Shown one piece after another: positions 1-6,170 of a DNA stretch of 17,394 bases (the first letter of the stretch is position 1; every line of letters starts with the position of its first letter). The notes below the pieces were generated by a model. It ran no database searches, had not been told where the DNA came from, and was given only the letters and a program-made list of their open reading frames with translations. The DNA comes from Bacteroidales bacterium 45-6. GTDB lineage: Bacteria > Bacteroidota > Bacteroidia > Bacteroidales > Dysgonomonadaceae. A program made the position numbers and the translations under genes. The stretch lies in the NCBI GenBank assembly GCA_001897035.1, contig MKRS01000158.1, positions 1 to 17,394 of the forward strand, written 5' to 3'.

Positions 1-236
1 ATGAGGGCGCAATTGTTGTCGAGCAAAGCCTCCATCACGCCATGCGTAAGGGTGATTTGCTTGTGGTCGATTATCAGCACCCCAATGTCTTCCACGGGAA
101 TGGTTTTCACGGATTGTTCCTTGAAGGATTCCGGCAAACTATCGTTTTTCACCACTTCCGGAAGCTTGATTACCAATTGCTTTTTCGAAATGCTGAGGTA
201 AGCCGGGTTTCCGAAATAGAGCGTTTTCTTAATCAT
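1..236 (-). CDS. cas1: CRISPR-associated endonuclease Cas1 (type II), N-terminal part
   Basis: Cas1 is the integrase subunit of the Cas1-Cas2 complex that inserts new spacers into the CRISPR array. Translating the minus strand from the ATG at 236 gives an open frame of 78 codons that runs off the left edge. It begins MIKKTLYFGNPAYLSI, followed by KKQLVIKLPEV, TIPVEDIGVLIID and ALLDNNC. This is the standard opening of type II Cas1: an N-terminal beta domain whose IPxEDIG motif lies in a beta strand. The catalytic Glu/His/Asp residues lie further downstream and are outside the window. The gene starts 21 bp after the stop of the 56-codon ORF and is co-directional with cas9, so it is almost certainly in the same operon. 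By eye its GC content (about 46%) is higher than that of cas9. Confidence 0.93.
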   Translation of the reverse strand, partial: MIKKTLYFGNPAYLSISKKQLVIKLPEVVKNDSLPESFKEQSVKTIPVEDIGVLIIDHKQITLTHGVMEALLDNNCAL

Positions 237-257
237 GTTCGTGTAGATTGCGATGGT

Positions 258-428
258 TTAACTTTGCTTTTTGGAGGCCTGCCAAGCGGGTGATTCATTG
301 AGAGGGTTGAGGTAAAAGTCATAGAACTCTTTTACCGCCTTGTTTTTATCATACAAGTCGAGAATCTGTTCCACCAATTGCTCTTTGGTCAATTTCAGGA
401 GTTCTTTCTTTAGGGCTGGTTTGGACAT
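258..428 (-). CDS. small 56-aa protein between cas9 and cas1, DUF6155 N-terminus-like
   Basis: Minus-strand ORF from the ATG at 428 to the TAA at 258-260, 56 codons. It begins MSKPALKKELLKLTKEQLVE, continues QILDLYDKNKAVKEFYDFYL, then NPLNESPAWQASKKQS. From memory, the first ~42 residues resemble the opening of DUF6155-type proteins of Bacteroidetes, which are about 170 aa long (lysine-rich start, LTKEQLxEQILDLY helix, KEFYDFYLNP). The remaining ~14 residues are short and polar, and no continuation of the family was seen in the two bases-to-cas1 gaps. Spacing is tight: 18 bp after the cas9 stop and 21 bp before the cas1 ATG, all on one strand. Function is unknown. It may be a truncated relic, or a retained short helical protein made with the Cas proteins. 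An alternative ATG at 433 lies in another frame. No catalytic motif or membrane segment is visible. Confidence 0.7.
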   Translation of the reverse strand: MSKPALKKELLKLTKEQLVEQILDLYDKNKAVKEFYDFYLNPLNESPAWQASKKQS

Positions 429-446
429 GTCATGGTTATTTTATTG

Positions 447-3400
447 CTAATATTCTTCCACAGAAGCAATTTGCCCCAAATGATTTAGACGAACCTTACA
501 AATATTATTGGCAAAACTTAAGGTTTTATATTGTTTGAAAGAAATATCCTTAAGTTCTGTTACATCTTTTACAGTCGTTTCCAAATGGTGTCTGAATTTA
601 TAGTCACGTATTACATTATTCCCATAAACGACTTTCGACATTGTTTGCACTCTAAACAAATTAGGACTTATTCGATGATAATTCTCAGGATTTAGCAAAT
701 CAACTTCCAACGGATTAAAGCCAGTTTTTTCATTTGGAAAAACAAAATATTCGTTTTGTTTCATACTGAAAAGAAATTGCCAATTTTCGGCTGCTTTGTA
801 TTCTTTGTCGATAATAGGCAATCCTAAATTTCTTCGGCTCACTGCTTCATAAAACGAAACTACTTTTTCCTGTAAATTTCCATCTGCATCTCGGTAAATA
901 GCCACGTGGTGGTTATTGCTTGTACTCACAAAATCAACAGGTTGTTTTTTGCCATCTTTATCTAAAATCAGATTTCCGTCCTTGTCTCTCATCTCGTGCA
1001 ATGGCTCTGCATTGCTAATACCAGAGATAGTTACACGCTTTATAGAAATACCTTTATCTCTATTGAGCCAAATCGGATTCTCATCCAAATTTGAAAATGC
1101 CTGTTTTGCATTGCCGGTGAATTCTTCTAACCGGGCTTCCAATATTTCTCTAATCCTTTTATCAATGATTTTCTCTAATTTCAAGTCGGAAGAAATATCC
1201 TTACGAATGGTATAAACCTTTTCATAGCTCACCGTTTTTACCTTTTCGGGAACTTGTTCCGTGTGAAGTTCATTAAGCCAAATCGGTTTTTTAGATAAAG
1301 CGTTGGCACTCGTAAATGCTTTCTTCGGGTCGTTTCCAAATTCATTCAAGCGCTTCAAAAGCGCTTCTCGGTATTGAGGTTTGGTTACTGTGGCTATTTT
1401 TGCAGCGTCAAATTTTGCATTTACTGCTTCTTCTTTCACAACATATTGTTTTTGGCTTCCATAAACAGTTTCGTTATGTAATTGACCACGAGGGGTAAGT
1501 TGAACCTTTTTGTTTACATCACCCGATTTTCTTGTAACATTTATATTTTGTGTTACCACTTTATTTTTCGCCTTAATCGAAATCAGCGTATTTTCCAAAT
1601 GACGTTTTGCTTCAGCCCTGAAATCGTCCAACGTAAAAGGTGGTTTGAATAGCAGTTTACCTTTGCTGTTTCGATACAGTTCATTTTGCTCAATTCCATA
1701 TATGCTTGAACTTTTATCGTTGCGTGCATTCAAGTTATTCAGATATTGAATAATTCCTCGTTTTGTAAAAGCAACAGTAAGTGCATCCATAGCGTGGTGG
1801 CGGTGGTCGTTACGTTTTGTCCAATCTTTGATTTTCCGTATTTTATGGCCTTCATCGTTTGTAAATTCCTCCGTCAACCCAAGGCTTTTATATTTTTCCC
1901 AATTCAACTCTTTCATTACATCCACCAACTGCCAATCTTCCCGCAATCGGTCGGTAATAGAACCTGTGGTGGAAACCACCAATTTCACTAAGTCGCCAAG
2001 CATCGTTTTCGCATATTTAGCTATGTATTGGGTGTCACGGATATCCCGCTCAATAAACCCATCAGGAATATCTTTTTCCTGTATTTTAAGTTTATTGTAT
2101 TTTGCTCGTGAGAGTGCACCTGTCTTATACAAATTTTCAATACGGGTTAAATAATTGTCCAAACTGTTTTCTATTCCCGTCTCTCCGTACTTTTCTTTAA
2201 TAAAATCGAAAGCGGTTTTATTTCCTTTTTCTATATTAATACTCCTTAATTCCAGTGTTTTATTGGAAAATGAATCGTCAAATAATCTGGATTGCGGGAT
2301 AATATGCTCTACATCAAAATTGCCACTAAAAAGTGCCGAAGGGGAGATGTAAGTGTTTGAATATAAAGTCTTATATCCATTGTCTTTTAATTCTTGATAT
2401 AGTTTGTAACGGACAATATCGTTTCGACTTATGTACGACAGATTAAAAGGCGATTTTGAAAGAATTTCTTTGTATTCTTCGTGTAATCGTGTAGTTTCAG
2501 CAATTGACTTTGTCAGTTCTTCTCTCTCTTTGGCGTTCTTTTTTAATTCACGTGCTAATTCAATCCGAATCTCGTCGGGTTTTCCGTAAGTATCTATTAT
2601 TGAATTGATAACATTAACCATCTGATTAAGAATCTTCTCTACTACTGGATTACGTAACGAGTTTTTTGGCAATACTTTGAGGCGGTCTTTATATTCCTTA
2701 TTATCCAATTCTTCTGTTGTTAAAGAGCTTGTCGAATGTCTATAACCTGCATATTCGCAAGCTACATCGTATTTATTTCCAGCTTTAAGATAGGGCAAAA
2801 TCTTGCGAATTGCTTTTGCAGAAAGGCTTCCGTAATCATTTTGAAAAGTAATATTTGCCAATATAGCCGCATATTCCTGCTCAAAACCACATAACTCAGC
2901 AACCTTGTTGACTAGACTTTCGTTCCCTGTTTTAGAATCATCACCCTCAAAAGAATAAAGCAAATGCCAGAGACGATACATTGCTTGGCTGTCTAAAGGT
3001 ATATTCGAATTAAATACGAGGACTTCGGAATTGTAACCCAAACCCTCAAAGATTTCTTCAAAAGATTTTACTATATCAGGGGCAGACTTTTTATCCGTAT
3101 TAATTTCGTGACCAGATAGCTCAATAATTCGTTTATAAGCGTCAAAGAGTAGAGCTTGCGTGATATTTCCCTGAACACTATTAAAATTCAAGTCTAATTC
3201 TTTCGGATTATCAAAAAGTAATTTTAGTATATCGGCTTTCTTTAGTTCTTTTTGAATAGATAGTTCTGCTGCCAAAAGATCCTTTTCTTCTATATACAAT
3301 TTTCGCCGTCCACCAAGTTGTAATGGATCTTCAGTCTGGTCAAATAATGTTGCCCCTTTCTGTTTCTTATTTTTCTTTCCTTTGCCAAAAACTTCAATAT

Positions 3401-4706
3401 TATTCAACACCTGCCAAATCTTGAACTCCTGAAATAAAGGCGACGAACGGGGAATAACACGACTGCCAACCGCTTTTATTTTCTTTTTGCCATCAATTTC
3501 CACCTCTATTTTTCGGCTTTCAAACTCACAAAAACCAATCAATCCCTTTTGACTTTTCAGCGGTCGCTGATAGAAAATCACTACATCGCGGATTTCCCGT
3601 TTCAATTCTTCGGTAAGTTCTTTGTGAAACTCTGCTTGTTGTTCCCAAATGGTGTTGAACTCATCCAAATAATCTTGTCGATAGAAAACCATATTTCGCA
3701 AACTTGCATTGGGGTTTTTATCCAACACATCCATTTGATATTCGCCAACGGTTTGTGCCCGAAAGCTACCGTCTGCCTTTTTAATTTTATTGAAAAATAA
3801 TTCTTTGCTCCGGTCGCTGATTGCACCAAGATAACCGCTTGAGTTATTGAGCTGAATATTAATCTGTTGAAAAACGACAACAAGTTGTTCCAAACTCAAT
3901 TTTTCGGATAGCCCTTTTGTTCGCCATAAGAAATTTTCAATTTTCTGTTCGACAGTAGTTCCTTGCCGTTTTATTCCTACCAGTTCCGTACCCTTTTCTT
4001 TAAATGCCTTTGCACAAATTGCCCAGACAGCATCCCGTTTTTTACCTTTTAGTTCTTCTTTCAGTTCAATTGTAAGTATTTCGGAATAAAATTCTTTTTG
4101 CTTGTCAAATACCCTCCCAAACTCCGTTTCCAAGTCAGACCGATAGAAATCGGGGAGTTGCTTTTTCCCGTTTTTAAGTTGTTGATAAGAATATTGTCCG
4201 GGTGTAAGATTTTCGTTATAAAGTAATTTGGCTATTTCTATTCCATCAATCAGTACACCTTCTTCTGTACCTTTAGCTTTTCGACTGCTTTTATATCCGC
4301 GTTTTTTATTAATCATTAACAGTGCCCGGGCAAACTGTTCTAATGAAATCTCTTCGGTAGCGGCCTTTGCCCGCAATCGGTATGTTTCAAAAGTGGTATG
4401 ATTTCCGTTTTCTGACAAGATAGTTTCATCATTAATAAAACCATTTTCTTTCAATATTTCAATCAGGTTTTCGCGTCGGAGTTTATAACGTTGCAAATTG
4501 CGGCGCATACTACGTTTAAGCGTTCGATATGCATTGGTGGTTATACTTTTACCTTTCTCGAAATTTTGCTGCTCGTCCACAGTGAGCGGGTTCACCCTTA
4601 CTCCAAGTTTGATTATAGACGATTTTTCCGAATCGTTTTCAGCTTCGTTTACCAACGCCCAACCAATACTATTTGTACCCAAGTCAAGTCCTAGAATAGT
4701 TCTCAT
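447..4706 (-). CDS. cas9: CRISPR-associated endonuclease Cas9 (type II-C, Bacteroidetes group)
   Basis: RNA-guided DNA endonuclease of the CRISPR interference complex, 1419 aa, within the usual range of the large Bacteroidetes type II-C Cas9s. Readable landmarks: RuvC-I with D8 in LGLDLGTNSIGWALV; arginine-rich bridge helix around residues 64-82 (LKRSMRRNLQRYKLRREN); alpha-helical recognition lobe about 85-690; RuvC-II with E716 in IRIELARE; HNH centred on H801 in FDVEHIIPQ, with N815 (SFSNKTLEL) and N829 (EKGNK) following; RuvC-III with H970, H971 and D974 in RHHAMDALT. The C-terminal WED/PAM-interacting region is about 1000-1419. All nuclease residues appear present, so the protein should be an active double-strand cutter. 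A glutamate (E800) sits where many Cas9s have the HNH Asp, as in other family members. An internal duplication around two PIWLN motifs is described separately. The gene is visibly AT-richer than its neighbours. The ATG at 4706 gives the expected MRTILGLDLG start. Confidence 0.98.
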   Translation of the reverse strand: MRTILGLDLGTNSIGWALVNEAENDSEKSSIIKLGVRVNPLTVDEQQNFEKGKSITTNAYRTLKRSMRRNLQRYKLRRENLIEILKENGFINDETILSENGNHTTFETYRLRAKAATEEISLEQFARALLMINKKRGYKSSRKAKGTEEGVLIDGIEIAKLLYNENLTPGQYSYQQLKNGKKQLPDFYRSDLETEFGRVFDKQKEFYSEILTIELKEELKGKKRDAVWAICAKAFKEKGTELVGIKRQGTTVEQKIENFLWRTKGLSEKLSLEQLVVVFQQINIQLNNSSGYLGAISDRSKELFFNKIKKADGSFRAQTVGEYQMDVLDKNPNASLRNMVFYRQDYLDEFNTIWEQQAEFHKELTEELKREIRDVVIFYQRPLKSQKGLIGFCEFESRKIEVEIDGKKKIKAVGSRVIPRSSPLFQEFKIWQVLNNIEVFGKGKKNKKQKGATLFDQTEDPLQLGGRRKLYIEEKDLLAAELSIQKELKKADILKLLFDNPKELDLNFNSVQGNITQALLFDAYKRIIELSGHEINTDKKSAPDIVKSFEEIFEGLGYNSEVLVFNSNIPLDSQAMYRLWHLLYSFEGDDSKTGNESLVNKVAELCGFEQEYAAILANITFQNDYGSLSAKAIRKILPYLKAGNKYDVACEYAGYRHSTSSLTTEELDNKEYKDRLKVLPKNSLRNPVVEKILNQMVNVINSIIDTYGKPDEIRIELARELKKNAKEREELTKSIAETTRLHEEYKEILSKSPFNLSYISRNDIVRYKLYQELKDNGYKTLYSNTYISPSALFSGNFDVEHIIPQSRLFDDSFSNKTLELRSINIEKGNKTAFDFIKEKYGETGIENSLDNYLTRIENLYKTGALSRAKYNKLKIQEKDIPDGFIERDIRDTQYIAKYAKTMLGDLVKLVVSTTGSITDRLREDWQLVDVMKELNWEKYKSLGLTEEFTNDEGHKIRKIKDWTKRNDHRHHAMDALTVAFTKRGIIQYLNNLNARNDKSSSIYGIEQNELYRNSKGKLLFKPPFTLDDFRAEAKRHLENTLISIKAKNKVVTQNINVTRKSGDVNKKVQLTPRGQLHNETVYGSQKQYVVKEEAVNAKFDAAKIATVTKPQYREALLKRLNEFGNDPKKAFTSANALSKKPIWLNELHTEQVPEKVKTVSYEKVYTIRKDISSDLKLEKIIDKRIREILEARLEEFTGNAKQAFSNLDENPIWLNRDKGISIKRVTISGISNAEPLHEMRDKDGNLILDKDGKKQPVDFVSTSNNHHVAIYRDADGNLQEKVVSFYEAVSRRNLGLPIIDKEYKAAENWQFLFSMKQNEYFVFPNEKTGFNPLEVDLLNPENYHRISPNLFRVQTMSKVVYGNNVIRDYKFRHHLETTVKDVTELKDISFKQYKTLSFANNICKVRLNHLGQIASVEEY

Positions 4707-4738
4707 ATTCAGCTAATTTTGTTGTGTTTATTCGTCCC

Positions 4739-4769
4739 TAAAATTAAAAACAATAAATTTAATGTCAAA
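4739..4769 (-). promoter_or_regulatory. predicted cas9 promoter (Bacteroidetes type)
   Basis: On the minus strand a TTTG (-33 element, 4769-4766) is followed after exactly 19 bp by TAATTTTA (4746-4739). That differs from the Bacteroidetes -7 consensus TAnnTTTG only in its last base. The predicted transcript would start near 4735-4732 and reach the cas9 ATG at 4706 with a leader of about 28 nt. Promoter inferred from consensus only. Confidence 0.55.
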
Positions 4770-4772
4770 ATA

Positions 4773-4803
4773 TTTGTTAGAATAAATTAAAGTTCTATTT
4801 TTG
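4773..4803 (+). promoter_or_regulatory. predicted tracrRNA promoter
   Basis: TTTG at 4773-4776, a 19-bp spacer, then TATTTTTG at 4796-4803, an exact TAnnTTTG. This is a full match to the Bacteroidetes sigma-ABfr promoter. It places the start site around 4807-4809, immediately before the anti-repeat. Its -33 element lies only 3 bp from the -33 element of the divergent cas9 promoter. Confidence 0.75.
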
Positions 4804-4807
4804 CAAG

Positions 4808-4893
4808 TACAAATTTTGAAAGCAATTCACAATAAGGATTATTCCGTTGTGAAAACATTTAAAGCGGCCTTTACGGGTCGCTTTCTTTCATTT
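4808..4893 (+). ncRNA. tracrRNA of the type II-C system
   Basis: Trans-activating CRISPR RNA, which pairs with the repeat part of pre-crRNA and anchors the guide in Cas9. The anti-repeat is about 4810-4833 (caaattttgaaagcaattca, then caat). Its complement predicts a CRISPR repeat beginning (G/A)TTGTGAATTGCTTTCAAAA and on to TTTGTA, which is the form of known Bacteroidetes type II-C repeats. Next comes taaggattattccgttgtga (4833-4852), laid out like the S. pyogenes tracrRNA segment aaggctagtccgttatca, with a GGA-TTAT-TCC nexus hairpin at 4836-4845. A 9-bp hairpin (AAAGCGGCC at 4861-4869, loop TTTACG, GGTCGCTTT at 4876-4884, one G-U pair) and a pyrimidine-rich tail ctttcattt end the RNA. It is divergent from cas9 and preceded by a consensus promoter. 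The 3' end is uncertain: a further hairpin at 4907-4922 could be included. Confidence 0.85.
4861..4893 (+). terminator. tracrRNA 3' hairpin / intrinsic terminator
   Basis: Nine-base-pair stem 4861-4869 with 4876-4884 around a 6-nt loop (TTTACG). One arm ends in TTT and is followed by CTTTCATTT. It probably serves both as the last structural hairpin bound by Cas9 and as a Rho-independent terminator. The T tract is interrupted, so termination may be partial. Confidence 0.6.
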
Positions 4894-4986
4894 ACTATCG
4901 CACAAAGGGGCGGTTCCGTCCCTCCGGATTATTTGCCGTTGAAGATAAAGATCCGCACTCATCGTCGAGGCTACGATAAAACTATT

Positions 4987-4994
4987 TATCTTTG
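4987..4994 (+). promoter_or_regulatory. predicted promoter (-7) of the dipeptide epimerase gene
   Basis: TATCTTTG is an exact TAnnTTTG, ending 30 bp before the ATG at 5024. No TTTG was found at the -33 position. It separates transcription of the epimerase from the tracrRNA upstream. Confidence 0.5.
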
Positions 4995-5023
4995 CGGATT
5001 ATTATTCAACCGGATGCCCCGTT

Positions 5024-6043
5024 ATGAAACTTTCATGGAAACCCTATACGCTTCAATTGAGGCACGTGTTTGCTATCGCTAATTCCTCACGGACAGAAAC
5101 GCCAGTGGTGTTGACTCAAATCGAGCACGAAGGAGTGGTCGGTTACGGAGAAGCATCGCTCCCGCCTTACCTTCCCGAAACGCAGGAATCAGTGTCCCGC
5201 TTTCTGGAGAAAGTCCATCTGGAGGCTTTTGGCGATCCCTTGCAACTGGAGGAGCTATGGGAATATCTTGATGGGGTAGAGGACGGGAACATGGCGGCAA
5301 AAGCTGCTGTTGACATTGCTTTGCACGACTTGGCGGGAAAGTTGATTGGCCAGCCCTGGCATCGCCTGTGGGGGCTGAATCCGGAAAAAGCTCCCGCCAC
5401 CACTTACACCATTGGGATAGACACGCCCAATGTGGTGAGGGAAAAAACGGAGGAAGTGGCCGCCGATTTCCATATACTCAAAGTGAAGCTGGGACGCTCC
5501 GAGTCGGAAGACAAAGCGATGGTCGAGGCCATCCGGTCGGTGTCCGATTTGCCGATTTCAGTCGATGCCAACCAAGGGTGGAAAACGGCGAGGCAGGCGC
5601 TCGACATGATCGGCTGGCTGCACGAAAAGGGGGCTGTGATGATTGAACAGCCCATGCCAAAACACGATTTGGAGAACATGGCACTGGTCACTGCAGAAAG
5701 CCCGCTGCCCATCTTTGCCGACGAGTCGGTGCAGGGATTGCAGGATGTGGCAAAGCTTGCGGGAGTCTTTTCGGGCATCAACATCAAGCTTATGAAATGC
5801 GGTGGGTTGCGCGAAGCTTGGAAAATGGCAAATTTAGCCAAATGCTTGGGCATGAAAGTGATGATTGGCTGTATGACGGAGACTTCTTGCGCCATTTCGG
5901 CCGCTTCACAGCTATCTCCGCTGGCTGATTTTGCCGATCTGGACGGAGCCTTGCTGATCTCTAACGACTGCTTCTCAGGAACAAAAATAATGAATGGGAA
6001 AATCTGCCTGAGCCATCGGCCGGGAATAGGCCTCGATGTTTGA
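5024..6043 (+). CDS. dipeptide epimerase (L-Ala-D/L-Glu epimerase type, enolase superfamily)
   Basis: A 339-aa member of the muconate-lactonizing-enzyme subgroup of the enolase superfamily. It is predicted to epimerise the second residue of dipeptides such as L-Ala-D-Glu, released from peptidoglycan stem peptides, so that they can be recycled or degraded in the cytoplasm. The N-terminal capping domain is about residues 1-120, including GYGEASLPPYLPET. The (beta/alpha) barrel follows with the catalytic set in order: KxK at K153/K155 (ILKVKLG), metal ligands D181 (SVDANQGW), E208 (MIEQPMP) and D233 (FADES), a second-side lysine around K255 (NIKLMKCGG), then GCMTETS and DLDGALLISND. The DxDGA motif near the end and the GCMxE motif fit the Ala-Glu epimerase branch rather than muconate cycloisomerase or OSB synthase. 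Exact substrate is inferred. The gene has no signal peptide. It stands alone with its own -7 element and is followed after 127 bp by the acyl-CoA synthetase. Confidence 0.88.
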   Translation: MKLSWKPYTLQLRHVFAIANSSRTETPVVLTQIEHEGVVGYGEASLPPYLPETQESVSRFLEKVHLEAFGDPLQLEELWEYLDGVEDGNMAAKAAVDIALHDLAGKLIGQPWHRLWGLNPEKAPATTYTIGIDTPNVVREKTEEVAADFHILKVKLGRSESEDKAMVEAIRSVSDLPISVDANQGWKTARQALDMIGWLHEKGAVMIEQPMPKHDLENMALVTAESPLPIFADESVQGLQDVAKLAGVFSGINIKLMKCGGLREAWKMANLAKCLGMKVMIGCMTETSCAISAASQLSPLADFADLDGALLISNDCFSGTKIMNGKICLSHRPGIGLDV

Positions 6044-6092
6044 TGACGTCTGCTTGCCGTTGGCTATCTGTTTTTAAACACTATTTCGAACC

Positions 6093-6113
6093 GCTAAAAA
6101 CGATGATTTTAGC
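6093..6113. repeat. inverted repeat GCTAAAA-N7-TTTTAGC
   Basis: A perfect 7-bp inverted repeat (6093-6099 and 6107-6113) ends 23 bp before the -7 element of the acyl-CoA synthetase gene and 50 bp after the epimerase stop. It could be an operator near the -33 position or a weak hairpin ending the epimerase transcript. No T-run follows directly. Confidence 0.4.
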
Positions 6114-6136
6114 TCTGCGTTTAACATTTTTGTCCT

Positions 6137-6144
6137 TATATTTG
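6137..6144 (+). promoter_or_regulatory. predicted promoter (-7) of the acyl-CoA synthetase gene
   Basis: TATATTTG is an exact TAnnTTTG, 26 bp before the ATG at 6171. A one-mismatch -33 candidate (TCTG, 6114-6117) lies 19 bp upstream and directly abuts the inverted repeat at 6093-6113. Confidence 0.55.
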
Positions 6145-6170
6145 TATTAGACTAATTTCTTAAAACATAT

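Noticed and set aside
1..293. Two + strand frames (66 and 83 codons) at the left edge
   Set aside because: They are antisense to the clear cas1 start and the 56-aa ORF and have no family resemblance.
4861..4922. Tandem hairpins read as a riboswitch or leader of the epimerase
   Set aside because: The first hairpin fits the 3' end of the tracrRNA and a separate -7 element lies downstream at 4987-4994, so a leader element is unnecessary.
4801..5082. 93-codon + strand frame upstream of the epimerase
   Set aside because: It overlaps the tracrRNA, its terminator and the epimerase promoter, and its product has no protein-like pattern.
5404..5895. 163-codon minus-strand frame inside the epimerase gene
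   Set aside because: It is the antisense shadow of a well-supported enzyme gene with all catalytic residues in the + frame.
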